A stretch of DNA of 64,000 nucleotides from Pseudomonas peradeniyensis. GTDB taxonomy: Bacteria; Pseudomonadota; Gammaproteobacteria; Pseudomonadales; Pseudomonadaceae. The translations under genes were made by a program, and so were the position numbers. The DNA lies in the NCBI RefSeq assembly GCF_014268935.2, contig NZ_JABWRJ020000004.1, positions 620,001 through 684,000 of the forward strand, in the 5' to 3' direction. The first letter of the stretch is position 1. The number at the start of each line of letters is the position of its first letter. The notes beneath the pieces were generated by a model. That model saw only the letters and a program-made list of their open reading frames with translations, had not been told where the DNA came from and made no database searches. Positions 42,580 through 51,293 of this stretch are shown here, in pieces.

Positions 42580-43331
42580 ACCTCAGCCTCGGCCAGTTCC
42601 AGAACACCTTCATCGACGCGCTCTACCAGCGTCCCGCGCCTGAGCTGGCGGCATTGACGGCGCAGCCCGCGTTCGCCGTGTATCGCAACACAGTGCTGGC
42701 CGGTTGCGTCGAGGCCCTGCGCGCCAACTTTCCGAGCGTCGAAACACTGGTCGGGCAGCAATGGATGCACGACACCGCCGCGGAATATGCCCGGCAATCG
42801 CCGCCCTGTGACGTGCGGCTGATCCGCTATGGCGCGGCATTTCCGGCGTTTCTCGAGGCATTGCAGCCGGTTCATGGTCTGTCTTACCTGGCGGATGTCG
42901 CACGGCTGGATTTCGCCTGGTGCGAAGCGTTCAGTACCGTCGACGATCCTTGGCTGACATTGGCCGACCTGGCCGGCATGACCGCCTCGGACCTCGAACG
43001 CAGCCACTTGAGCCCGCGAACCGGCGTACGCTGGCACTGGTTCGACCAGCACCCTGCCTACAGCCTCTGGCACCACAGCCGCGACGCCAGGGCCTGGCCC
43101 GAGGATCAGCCTTGGGTGGCCGAGGGCGCCCTGCTCAGCGGCGACCACGAAGGCGTCGTCCACCAGCCGTTGAACCTGGGGGGATGCACCTTCCTCGATG
43201 CCTGTGCCGCCGGCTGCACATTGGACAAAGCCTCACAGCTCGCCCTGCACGCCCAACCTGACCTGGACTTCAGCGACCTGCTTGGCAGGCTGCTGAATGC
43301 CCGGGCCCTGCGCCCGCTCGCCTTCACCTGA
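42576..43331 (+). CDS. bufC: BufC, DUF2063 partner protein (MbnC-like)
   Basis: 251 aa from ATG 42576. The DUF2063 N-terminal domain spans ~1-95 (LGQFQNTFIDALYQ, PAFAVYRNTVLAGCVEALRANFP, YARQSPPCDVRLIRYG). The rest is variable. In this family the partner binds precursor peptide and MNIO enzyme. ATGA overlap with bufB indicates coupled translation. The sequence has the usual length. Confidence 0.9.
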   Translation: MNLSLGQFQNTFIDALYQRPAPELAALTAQPAFAVYRNTVLAGCVEALRANFPSVETLVGQQWMHDTAAEYARQSPPCDVRLIRYGAAFPAFLEALQPVHGLSYLADVARLDFAWCEAFSTVDDPWLTLADLAGMTASDLERSHLSPRTGVRWHWFDQHPAYSLWHHSRDARAWPEDQPWVAEGALLSGDHEGVVHQPLNLGGCTFLDACAAGCTLDKASQLALHAQPDLDFSDLLGRLLNARALRPLAFT

Positions 43332-43341
43332 GGAAAACGCC

Positions 43342-43809
43342 ATGGACATCAGCCACGCCAGCCCATCGCCCCACGGCCTGCGCCTTTACTGGAACCTCGT
43401 CGCCGAACAACTGCAACGCCTGCTCGGCGACAGCGTCCTGTGCCTGGTCGCCCGCCTGGGCATCGCCTCGATCTTCTTTCTGTCCGGTCGGACCAAGGTC
43501 GAAGGCCTGCTGAGCATCACCCCCGGCACCTACGAGCTGTTCCAGAGCGAGTACGCCTTGCCGCTGGTATCACCCTGGCTGGCGGCGCACCTGGCGACCT
43601 ATGCCGAGCACCTGTTCCCGCTGTTGCTGGTGCTCGGCCTGTTCACCCGACTGTCGGCCCTGGCCCTGCTGGGCATGACCCTGGTGATCGAGATCTTCGT
43701 CTACCCGGATGCCTGGCCCACCCACCTTTCCTGGGCCGGCCTGCTCCTGCTGTTGATCGCCCGGGGCGGCGGGGCACTGTCCCTGGACCGGGTATTGCGG
43801 TTGCGCTAA
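43342..43809 (+). CDS. DoxX-family membrane protein of the bufferin operon
   Basis: 155 aa from ATG 43342 with GAGGAAA 8 bp upstream and 10 bp after bufC. Four hydrophobic segments. DoxX features: ARLGIASIFFLSGRTKVEGL, YAEHLFPLLLVLGLFTRLSAL and LVIEIFVYPDAWPTHLSWAG. Members often close bufferin operons. The biochemical role is not established, and a redox role is suspected. A strong terminator follows. Confidence 0.88.
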   Translation: MDISHASPSPHGLRLYWNLVAEQLQRLLGDSVLCLVARLGIASIFFLSGRTKVEGLLSITPGTYELFQSEYALPLVSPWLAAHLATYAEHLFPLLLVLGLFTRLSALALLGMTLVIEIFVYPDAWPTHLSWAGLLLLLIARGGGALSLDRVLRLR

Positions 43810-43812
43810 AGA

Positions 43813-43837
43813 AAAAGGGTCGCCAAGCGACCCTTTT
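43813..43837. terminator. Bidirectional rho-independent terminator
   Basis: Stem AAAAGGGTCGC / GCGACCCTTTT with loop CAA. The T run ends the plus-strand bufferin transcript, and the A run serves as T run for the minus-strand OsmC/YcaO transcript. It lies between the two convergent stop codons. Confidence 0.9.
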
Positions 43838-43858
43838 CATTCATTCGAGCGACTCGGT

Positions 43859-46051
43859 TCAGAGCCCGGCCGCCCGCGCCCGCGCCGCGTGCAGCTTCTT
43901 GTAGCTTTCAACCAGGCGCAGGTGGCGGTCCAGCCCTTCGAGCTGCAGGTTGGTCGGCGTCAGCCCATGGAACCGCACGCTGCCGTCAACCGAGCCCAGC
44001 ACCGCGTCCATCCGCTCATTGCCGAACATGCGACGGAAGTTGTGCTCGTAGTCGGCCATCTCCAGCTCATCGTCCAGCACCACCTCCAGCACCACGTTCA
44101 GCGCCTGGTAGAACAGCCCGCGCTCGACGGTGTTGTCATTGAACTGCAGGAACATCTCGACCAGCTCCTTGGCCTCCTCGAAGCGCTGCAGCACCAGGTG
44201 GATCAACAGCTTCAGTTCGAGGATGGTCAACTGGCCCCACACCGTGTTGTCGTCGAACTCGACGCCAATCAGCGTGGTGATGGTGGTGTAGTCATCCACC
44301 TCGGCGTTGTCCAGGCGCTTGAGCAGCAGCTTGAGCGAACGGTTGTCCAGCTTGTGCAGGTTGAGGATGTCGGCACGGAAACCCAGGGCGCGGTTGGTGT
44401 TGTCCCAGATCAGGTCCTCGACCGGGTAGATCTCCGAATAGCCCGGCACCAGGATGCGGCAGGCGGTGGCGCCGAGGTCGTCGTACACGGCCATGTACAC
44501 CTCCTTGTCCAGGTCCTCGAGGATGCCGAACAGGGTCTGCGCCTCCTGCTGGTTGGAGTCCTCGCCGTGGCCCGAGAAGTCCCACTCGACGAACTCGAAG
44601 TCGGCCTTGGCGCCGAAGAAGCGCCACGACACCACGCCGCTGGAATCGATGAAGTGCTCGACGAAGTTGTTCGGCTCGGTCAGCGCCAGGCTGTCGAAGG
44701 TCGGTTGCGGCAGGTCGTTCAGGCCCTCGAAGCTGCGGCCCTGGAGCAGTTCGGTAAGGCTGCGCTCCAGCGCCACCTCGAAGCTCGGGTGGGCGCCAAA
44801 CGAAGCGAACACGCCGCCGGTGCGCGGGTTCATCAGGGTCACGCACATCACCGGGAACTCGCCGCCCAGCGACGCGTCCTTGACCAGCACCGGGAAGCCC
44901 TGCTCCTCCAGCCCCTGGATGCCGGCGACGATGCCCGGGTACTTGGCCAGCACCTCCTGCGGCACGTCCGGCAGGCACAGCTCGCCTTCGAGGATCTCGC
45001 GCTTGACCGCCCGCTCGAAGATCTCCGACAGGCACTGCACCTGCGCCTCGGCCAGGGTGTTGCCGGCGCTCATGCCGTTGCTCAGGTACAGGTTCTCGAT
45101 CAGGTTGGACGGGAAGTACACCGTCTCGCCGTCCGACTGGCGCACGAACGGCAGCGAGCAGATGCCACGCTCCTTGTTGCCCGAGTTGGTGTCGTACAGG
45201 TGCGAGCCGCGCAACTCGCCATCGGGGTTGAAGATCGCCAGGCAGTGCTCGTCGAGGATCTCGGCCGGCAGCGCGTCCTTGGGGCCTGGCTTGAACCACT
45301 GCTCGTTGGGGTAGTGCACGAACGCCGCGTTGGCGATGTCCTCGCCCCAGAACTGGTCGTTGTAGAAGAAGTTGCAGTTCAGCCGCTCGATGAACTCGCC
45401 CAGCGCCGAGGCCAGCGCCGCTTCCTTGGTCGCGCCCTTGCCGTTGGTGAAGCACATCGGCGACTGCGCATCGCGCACGTGCAGCGACCAGACGTTGGGC
45501 ACGATGTTGCGCCACGAGGCGATCTCGATCTTCATCCCCAGGCCCGCGAGGATCGCCGACATGTTGGCGATGGTCTGCTCCAGCGGCAGGTCCTTGCCCG
45601 GGATGTAGGTGCTGGTATCCGACACCGGCATCAGCAGCGCCTGGGCGTCGGCGTCGAGGTTGTCGACTTCCTCGATGATGAACTCGGGGCCGGTCTGCAC
45701 CACCTTCTTCACGGTGCAGCGGTCGATGGAGCGCAGGATGCCCTGGCGGTCCTTCTCGGAGATGTCCTCGGGCAGCTCGACCTGGATCTTGAAGATCTGG
45801 TTGTAGCGGTTCTCGGGGTCGACGATGTTGTTCTGCGACAGGCGGATGTTCTCGGTCGGAATATCGCGGGTCTGGCAGTAAAGCTTGACGAAGTACGCCG
45901 CGCACAGGGCCGACGAGGCCAGGAAATAGTCGAACGGCCCCGGGGCCGAGCCGTCGCCCTTGTAGCGGATCGGCTGGTCGGCGATCACCGTGAAGTCGTC
46001 GAACTTGGCTTCGAGACGAAGGTTGTCGAGAAAATTGACCTTGATTTCCAT
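43859..46051 (-). CDS. ycaO: OsmC-domain/YcaO-domain fusion protein
   Basis: 730 aa from ATG 46051 (MEIKVNFLDN). The N-terminal OsmC-like domain (residues ~1-135) shows GPFDYFLASSALCAAYFVKLYC, with the peroxidatic Cys position. The YcaO domain follows (GKGATKEAALASALGEFIERL, NGMSAGNTLAEAQVQCLSEIFER, SFGAHPSFEVALERSLTELLQG), the ATP-binding signature. In E. coli, YcaO assists RimO-dependent methylthiolation of ribosomal protein S12. The C-terminal ~150 residues look helical repeat-like. No peptide precursor gene is near, so a RiPP role is not favoured. Confidence 0.9.
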   Translation of the reverse strand: MEIKVNFLDNLRLEAKFDDFTVIADQPIRYKGDGSAPGPFDYFLASSALCAAYFVKLYCQTRDIPTENIRLSQNNIVDPENRYNQIFKIQVELPEDISEKDRQGILRSIDRCTVKKVVQTGPEFIIEEVDNLDADAQALLMPVSDTSTYIPGKDLPLEQTIANMSAILAGLGMKIEIASWRNIVPNVWSLHVRDAQSPMCFTNGKGATKEAALASALGEFIERLNCNFFYNDQFWGEDIANAAFVHYPNEQWFKPGPKDALPAEILDEHCLAIFNPDGELRGSHLYDTNSGNKERGICSLPFVRQSDGETVYFPSNLIENLYLSNGMSAGNTLAEAQVQCLSEIFERAVKREILEGELCLPDVPQEVLAKYPGIVAGIQGLEEQGFPVLVKDASLGGEFPVMCVTLMNPRTGGVFASFGAHPSFEVALERSLTELLQGRSFEGLNDLPQPTFDSLALTEPNNFVEHFIDSSGVVSWRFFGAKADFEFVEWDFSGHGEDSNQQEAQTLFGILEDLDKEVYMAVYDDLGATACRILVPGYSEIYPVEDLIWDNTNRALGFRADILNLHKLDNRSLKLLLKRLDNAEVDDYTTITTLIGVEFDDNTVWGQLTILELKLLIHLVLQRFEEAKELVEMFLQFNDNTVERGLFYQALNVVLEVVLDDELEMADYEHNFRRMFGNERMDAVLGSVDGSVRFHGLTPTNLQLEGLDRHLRLVESYKKLHAARARAAGL

Positions 46052-46447
46052 GCGCAGGGGTACCAAAAGCGGGCGGGAACGGATAAATGGCGGGCATTAT
46101 CCGGGATTTTTGCCGGGAAGTGTTGAAACGCACCTGAACGAGCAATTTCCCGTCACAGGATTGAGCGCCTCATCCCTCATCCCTCCTTGCGCGTCAGCCG
46201 AGCGCTGCAAGGCTTTAGTAGTATCAACACCTCAGTCATGGCAGAGTGCCATCCTGCTTTGTACGAAAAGTGCCTGCGCGACGATCAGGCTGCATTGAAA
46301 ACAAGCTCGGAATGCTCATTTGCAACCCGCAAAGTCGAGCGCGACTCCGAGCGTACCTCGCCTGTTTTCGCCTTGCCTGATCGCCGCTCAGCGACTTTTC
46401 ATACAAACCCTGGCAGCGGTCACTACGTCAACCAAGAGGTACAAGGA
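46052..46447. other. 396-bp intergenic region, left edge of a lower-GC insert
   Basis: No credible gene. The part near 46052-46130 probably holds the promoter of the OsmC/YcaO gene. From about 46150 base composition drops and the strong third-position GC of the neighbours is lost. An open frame reads in from 46187, but the first start with a ribosome site is 46448. No attachment site or flanking direct repeat was spotted. Confidence 0.5.
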
Positions 46448-47059
46448 ATGATACTCAGCGACGCACAAGCGAAAGCGATCCTCGAGGACAAAGGGAAATG
46501 GCCGGGACGAACCAACGCCTGGCCAATTCCGGGATATAAAGGTTACTGGATCAAAGCCTGTCCACACCCTGCAAAACGCCCGTTCCTGCACTCGCCGGGA
46601 GCTACAATCCTGAAGACATGGCCGGACGGCATGTACCTCTATGTCCACATCCCCAGTGGTTTTGCGGACGTCATCGCGATTGAGGTTTGTTGCAACAACC
46701 AAAATTTCAATGACAAGCGATCCAGATACACGCCCGTGTCGGGAAATATCCACATCACGCTCCCCCATGAATGGCTTGATTCGCCAACGACAGTGCAGAA
46801 AGGTGGTCAGCGAAAAACCTGGGAGGCTTCAGGCTGGTTCGAGCACAAGCCGAGCGCAGACATAACCTTGTCAATTCGACACCTGCGCACATTATTTGTA
46901 TTGACCGATGAAGATTATAGGGCTTTTGGAAACAACCACCTTCCAGCAGGACACGAATACTTCTGCCGACATCGAGACCTAGGCCAGATCAACCATCAGG
47001 ATATGCAAGCTTTTATAAAAGGAATGGCACTAATGAGACATTTCAAGGTGCGCCCTTGA
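46448..47059 (+). CDS. Protein of unknown function, partner of the Ntn-hydrolase-like gene
   Basis: 203 aa from ATG 46448, AAGGA directly upstream. No family recognised. It is rich in Trp, His and Tyr (WPGRTNAWPIPGYKGYWIKA, MYLYVHIPSGFADVIAIEV, WFEHKPSADITLSIRHL), with an alternating hydrophobic pattern suggesting a beta-sandwich. No signal peptide or membrane segment. Codon use is less GC-rich than the neighbours, as for the next gene 89 bp downstream, so the two probably arrived together and may work together. Confidence 0.7.
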   Translation: MILSDAQAKAILEDKGKWPGRTNAWPIPGYKGYWIKACPHPAKRPFLHSPGATILKTWPDGMYLYVHIPSGFADVIAIEVCCNNQNFNDKRSRYTPVSGNIHITLPHEWLDSPTTVQKGGQRKTWEASGWFEHKPSADITLSIRHLRTLFVLTDEDYRAFGNNHLPAGHEYFCRHRDLGQINHQDMQAFIKGMALMRHFKVRP

Positions 47060-47148
47060 CTCATTCGATGACGCTGCTGTCAAAACAGCTCCCTTGGTAG
47101 ACCGCTCCGCTTCGACTAGCAGCCTTTGCTATACAACTAGGAACACCA

Positions 47149-48750
47149 ATGACTTACTGTGTAATATGGAAAACCGAGCATGCGGCTTTCATTGCCGCTG
47201 ACAGTGCGGTGACCAGCTATGGCAACAATATAAGCGGCAACCCCAAAGGCGCATCTTCTCTGGGCCAGCACCAAGGACTCATTGCTGGGACAAAATATGT
47301 ATGCGAGGGAGCCTTCAAGATTTTCAGAACTACCAGTGTTGCACTCTGCTTGTCGGGCGATTTGGAATTTGGCCTATCCTTGGTCAACCTGACCTTGACC
47401 CACCTGGAGAACAACAAGTCACCACATGAGGCCCTCACTCTCGCCTGTAACAACTTCCCTGACTTCAACCAGCGACCGCCAGTGAAGATAGCAGCTGTCC
47501 ATTGCGCTCCTGAGCCGACCATTACCGTTCTCGATACGCTTGCGCAAAATCCTGTATCGATAGCAAATCAACTGGTGGAGCTGGGCAGCCCACCTAGAGA
47601 TTTAAAGCAGTATACCAGTGTATTTCACAAGGCCTTTCATGATTGCTGGAAGGAAGAAGTGAAAACGCATGAAAAAGCCAATGAATTCATGCTGATCCGC
47701 ATGCTTGCGTTACTGCAGATATATGGAATGCATAATCCAACATTGTCTGACAACGGCATTGGCGGCAGTTTCACGGGCGTACATGTCACCACGAAGGGCG
47801 TTCACGAGCAGCCCGATATCTGTTATCTGCTGTGCGGAGAATTGCCATACCTGGGTGATTCCACCTGCACACTAACACGAACAAAACCAGATCATTTCTG
47901 CATTGTAAACACCCATATGTGCCTGACTATCGGCAATGGACAAGACAATAGGAAAACCTGCGATGATGCCTTGGATGAATCCCTACTCGAGGCGCAGCGG
48001 ATATTTGACTCCGGCCGATTCGACTACGTGGTGATCCTCAACAAGTCCAGACACACAGCAACAGCCATCCAAATGGACAGGCAACTGCACCATACTTTGC
48101 TCAGCCTGGACACCTCTGACGACGAGGCCGGCAGTTTGGGGTTCGTCTTCAGTAAAAAACTGGAGAAGTTGATCAATGATAATTACGAGGCAATTGACGC
48201 CCCGCGCTATGCAGCCATCGCTTTCAGCAGTTTCGAAGCACCTCCCAGCGCGATTATTGAGGAGCACGAAGACGTCGTTAACGAACTAAAATCTCGAGAC
48301 CTGCAGCTATATTCAAGCTATCCGCTGGTATTTTCTATTCATGATGAAAAGAACATCGTCGACTCCTATCTGGGATGCACGACTACCGTGATGCCTTTTA
48401 TCAAACATTTCAGAAATCAACACCACTTGAGTTTCTCGGACTGGCGTACAGGTGAACTCAAACTGGAGTATAAAAATGGCTACCTCAGCGACATCCCAGC
48501 AGACTTCCCGCTGGACGAGCACCTCGAAATCATCCCAGCGAAAGACAATGAATTCGATATCTATGCATTCATCCTCGAACCTGCCTCACGCCGATTTTCT
48601 CCACGCAGTAGCCAAGTACTTGCTCATGACTGGGATGAGGCAGAGGAGTTCATAAGATTCGAAGTCGATGATGAACCTGAAAAGCGCTACACGATTCGTC
48701 GAACTCGAAAGATATTCTATCACCAGGCTTACAACCGTCCGACAATCTGA
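47149..48750 (+). CDS. Proteasome-like Ntn hydrolase (predicted), otherwise unknown
   Basis: 533 aa. The N-terminus MTYCVIWKTEHAAFIAADSA follows the proteasome beta-subunit pattern. With Met removed, Thr is residue 1, Asp falls exactly at 17, and a Lys in AFKIF (residue 57 of the full protein), followed by a beta strand and LSGD, matches the Lys33 region with a ~23-residue insertion. HslV and Anbu use the same start. The C-terminal ~300 residues match nothing I know. No signal peptide. Lower GC than surroundings. Substrate and partners are unknown. Confidence 0.65.
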   Translation: MTYCVIWKTEHAAFIAADSAVTSYGNNISGNPKGASSLGQHQGLIAGTKYVCEGAFKIFRTTSVALCLSGDLEFGLSLVNLTLTHLENNKSPHEALTLACNNFPDFNQRPPVKIAAVHCAPEPTITVLDTLAQNPVSIANQLVELGSPPRDLKQYTSVFHKAFHDCWKEEVKTHEKANEFMLIRMLALLQIYGMHNPTLSDNGIGGSFTGVHVTTKGVHEQPDICYLLCGELPYLGDSTCTLTRTKPDHFCIVNTHMCLTIGNGQDNRKTCDDALDESLLEAQRIFDSGRFDYVVILNKSRHTATAIQMDRQLHHTLLSLDTSDDEAGSLGFVFSKKLEKLINDNYEAIDAPRYAAIAFSSFEAPPSAIIEEHEDVVNELKSRDLQLYSSYPLVFSIHDEKNIVDSYLGCTTTVMPFIKHFRNQHHLSFSDWRTGELKLEYKNGYLSDIPADFPLDEHLEIIPAKDNEFDIYAFILEPASRRFSPRSSQVLAHDWDEAEEFIRFEVDDEPEKRYTIRRTRKIFYHQAYNRPTI

Positions 48751-48793
48751 TCGACCAATGACGTCAAGTGCGAGAAAGACTCAGACTACTTGT

Positions 48794-49138
48794 TCATGCT
48801 GCCCGAAAACTCCAGACAATCTCGACCACCCGCGACGCCAGGATCAGGTAGACCAGGCACAGGATCACCTGCAGTACCGTGTGGTAGGGCAACTTCGCCA
48901 GGCGGTGCAAGGTATCGCTGACATTCAGCAGAAACAGCAGCGCCGACACCAGGATCAACCCCCAACCGGTGAAACTGAACACCCACAGCCCCAGCAGGAC
49001 CTGCTGGTTGCCGTGGATCGCCTCGGTGCCTGCGGCGAACAGCAGCGCGCACACCAGCAGGTTCTTGAAATTGTCGAAGACCTTGGCACTGAGGTCGGCG
49101 TCGAGCAGTGCGAGGTACTTTTGCCAGAGTCTGCGCAT
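48794..49138 (-). CDS. Small membrane protein of unknown function
   Basis: 114 aa with three hydrophobic segments (LLVCALLFAAG, VLLGLWVFSFTGWGLILVSALLFL, TVLQVILCLVYLILASRVV) after a basic N-terminus (MRRLWQKYLALLDADLSAKV). No family recognised. High third-position GC, as for core genes, so it lies outside the lower-GC insert. Confidence 0.7.
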   Translation of the reverse strand: MRRLWQKYLALLDADLSAKVFDNFKNLLVCALLFAAGTEAIHGNQQVLLGLWVFSFTGWGLILVSALLFLLNVSDTLHRLAKLPYHTVLQVILCLVYLILASRVVEIVWSFRAA

Positions 49139-49192
49139 GGGCGCTCTCCCACGGAAACGGTCGTCAGCGCAAGTCTAGGTGTTCGGCGTCTC

Positions 49193-49387
49193 TCAGATCG
49201 AACGCCTGGCGTTTTTCTTGACGATAGCCTTCATCCGCGTCGCGGCCCGCTGTACGGTCGCCATCTTCTCCGGGCGTTTCATGCCCCGCCATTTGCGGAT
49301 CTCGTCCCGGGTACGGCCGCAGCTCACGCACAACTCGCTGTTGAGCTGGCACAGCGAGACGCAGGGGTTGTCGATGTCTTTGGCCAT
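49193..49387 (-). CDS. DUF1289 small Cys-rich protein
   Basis: 64 aa from ATG 49387 with GGAG upstream. The DUF1289 pattern is clear: NPCVSLCQLNSELCVSCGRT then EIRKWRGM, four Cys that probably bind a metal. A basic C-terminus follows (RAATRMKAIVKKNARR). Function unknown. Members are widespread in proteobacteria. Confidence 0.85.
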   Translation of the reverse strand: MAKDIDNPCVSLCQLNSELCVSCGRTRDEIRKWRGMKRPEKMATVQRAATRMKAIVKKNARRSI

Positions 49388-49543
49388 GGGGCGCTCCACT
49401 GTCGGGCGCGCATGATAACGGTTCGGCTATCGTCCTTGAACCGACCAATCCCCGAGTGGGCGCTTTGCCCCCTGCGCCGGTGGCTCGCCATTTCCCGCTC
49501 AAGCCCTCTAAAATGCCACTTCCAGCCTGAACGGAAGCAAGCC

Positions 49544-49996
49544 ATGCCCGCCTCACTGATACGCCCTTCCCCTGCCCCACTGCTTGCGCCTGGGGAAACC
49601 GTGTTGCTGTTCGACGGCGTGTGCAGGCTGTGCAACGGCTGGGCGAGGTTCGTTATCCGCCATGATCGCCACCTGCGTATCCGCCTGGCCACGGTCCAGT
49701 CAGCGCAAGGCCAGGCCCTGCTGGCCTGGGCAGGCCTGCCGGTGACTGCGTTCGACACCATGGCGGTGATCCGTGATCGACACTACTGGGTACGCTCCGA
49801 GGCCTTCTTCGAGGTGGTGCGCCAACTGCCCGGCGCCTGGCCGCTGCTGCGCGTGCTGCGCCTCTGTCCCCGCAGATTGCGGGACTGGCTGTACGACCGC
49901 GTGGCGCTCAACCGCTATCGGCTGTTCGGCCGATACGAGCAATGCCTGCTGCCCAGCCCGGACCACCAGCGTCGTTTCCTCGAGGAGCAGCCATGA
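49544..49996 (+). CDS. DCC-family thiol-disulfide oxidoreductase-like protein (YuxK)
   Basis: 150 aa from ATG 49544 (MPASLIRPSP). The DxxCxxC motif of the family reads LLFDGVCRLCNGWARFVI near residues 21-38, followed by IRLATVQSAQGQALL and the terminal basic region VALNRYRLFG. Predicted thioredoxin-fold redox protein. The stop overlaps the start of a DoxX-like gene, so they form a coupled pair. Confidence 0.88.
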   Translation: MPASLIRPSPAPLLAPGETVLLFDGVCRLCNGWARFVIRHDRHLRIRLATVQSAQGQALLAWAGLPVTAFDTMAVIRDRHYWVRSEAFFEVVRQLPGAWPLLRVLRLCPRRLRDWLYDRVALNRYRLFGRYEQCLLPSPDHQRRFLEEQP

Positions 49997-50400
49997 ACCG
50001 TCAAAACCAGGTCCATTGGCTGGCCCGGGCCAGCCTGGCCTTCGTGTTCGCCTACCATGGGCTGGTGCCCAAGCTGATCATTCTCAGCCCCGGTGAACAG
50101 GTGCTGCTGCAAGCTCACGGGCTGGCACACGCCACCTGGTTGTCACAGGCCGCCGGCGTGGCCGAACTGGCGCTCGCCGCCCTGCTGCTGGTGCAACGGC
50201 TGGCCTGGCCGTTACTGGTCGGCGCAGCGGTACTGCTGGGCCTGCTGGTGGATGTAGCGGTGATGCAACCCTCGATGCTGGTGGATGCCTTCAACCCGGT
50301 TTCGCTGAATGTGGCGGGGATGGCGCTGTGTGCCGTGGCCTGGCTTTCCCGCCAGGACGCCGCAAGCCAGTCCCCCGCGAATATCCCGGGCCATTGCTGA
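49993..50400 (+). CDS. DoxX-like membrane protein
   Basis: 135 aa, four hydrophobic segments. Pattern of the DoxX-like (DoxX_3) family: WLARASLAFVFAYHGLVPKL, AGVAELALAALLLVQRL, FNPVSLNVAGMALCAVAWL. The start overlaps the DCC-family gene by 4 bp. The pairing of a thiol-redox protein with a DoxX-like membrane protein suggests a joint function, not established. Confidence 0.8.
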   Translation: MNRQNQVHWLARASLAFVFAYHGLVPKLIILSPGEQVLLQAHGLAHATWLSQAAGVAELALAALLLVQRLAWPLLVGAAVLLGLLVDVAVMQPSMLVDAFNPVSLNVAGMALCAVAWLSRQDAASQSPANIPGHC

Positions 50401-50534
50401 GCGACTGTTGCCACAGCAACACCCCACTGCTGCGCCACCAGCAACCCCGCTCGCAGCCCCTGTAAAACCGTAGCCTGATCCCTGGCACGGCGATTGCGAT
50501 ACCTCGGTATCACCCGCCGTGCACAAGGTTCGCC

Positions 50535-51293
50535 ATGTCCCCATTCAAAGCCCTCACCTGGCTGGTCTCGCCCCTGGCCCTGCTCGCCTTGTGGGCTGCG
50601 GTCGCCGACGCCGCACTGTTCCCGGCCAACCTGCTGGTGCCACCCCTGGAGGTCTGGCGCAGCTTCGCAGACCTGCTGGCCACCGGCGAATTGCAGGAAC
50701 ACCTGGCCGGCAGCCTGTCGCGCCTGTCGCTGGGCTTCGCCGCCGGCGCGCTGGCCGGCCTTGCGTTCGGCACGGCCATGGCCCTGTCGGACACGGTCGA
50801 GGCCTATTGCGCGCCGCTGTTCCATACCCTGCGGCAGATCCCCAGCATCGCCCTGATCCCGATGCTGGTGCTGCTGCTGGGCATCGACGAGACCTTCAAG
50901 GTGGTGATCGTCGCCAAGACTGCGTTCTTCCCGGTGGCCCTGGCCACGGTCGAGGGCATCCGCGCCATCCCCCGCAGCCACTTCGAGGTGGCCGCGGTGT
51001 ACCGTCTGCGCTGGCCGACCCTGGTCGCACGCATCGCCTTGCCCGCTGCTGTGCCAGCCATCGTCACCGGCGTGCGCGTGGCCCTGACCCGCGCCTGGGT
51101 GGTGCTGGTGGCCTGCGAGTTGCTGGCGGCCGACAGCGGCCTGGGGCAGATGATCGAGATGGGCCGGCAGATGCTGCGCATCGATGTGGTGATGGTGGGC
51201 GTGGCGATCACCGGAGTGATCGGCTTTGCCCTGGACTTCTCGCTGCGCCGTGTCGAGCGGCGTCTGTCCGGCTGGCAAGTGGCCGGGAGGTGA
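50535..51293 (+). CDS. ABC transporter permease (SsuC/TauC type), first of two
   Basis: 252 aa, six membrane segments. The EAA-loop motif typical of BPD_transp_1 permeases lies around AAVYRLRWPTLVARIALPAA. Subfamily of nitrate, sulfonate and taurine importers. It ends in TGATG shared with the second permease. No substrate-binding protein gene is adjacent, so the substrate is open. Confidence 0.88.
   Translation: MSPFKALTWLVSPLALLALWAAVADAALFPANLLVPPLEVWRSFADLLATGELQEHLAGSLSRLSLGFAAGALAGLAFGTAMALSDTVEAYCAPLFHTLRQIPSIALIPMLVLLLGIDETFKVVIVAKTAFFPVALATVEGIRAIPRSHFEVAAVYRLRWPTLVARIALPAAVPAIVTGVRVALTRAWVVLVACELLAADSGLGQMIEMGRQMLRIDVVMVGVAITGVIGFALDFSLRRVERRLSGWQVAGR

Noticed and set aside
43859..46051. 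YcaO-based RiPP cyclodehydratase cluster
   Set aside because: No precursor peptide or partner protein is adjacent on its strand; the neighbouring bufferin operon uses the DUF692/DUF2063 pair and is convergent behind a terminator.
43889..46126. 745-aa open frame on the plus strand
   Set aside because: Antisense of the OsmC/YcaO gene.
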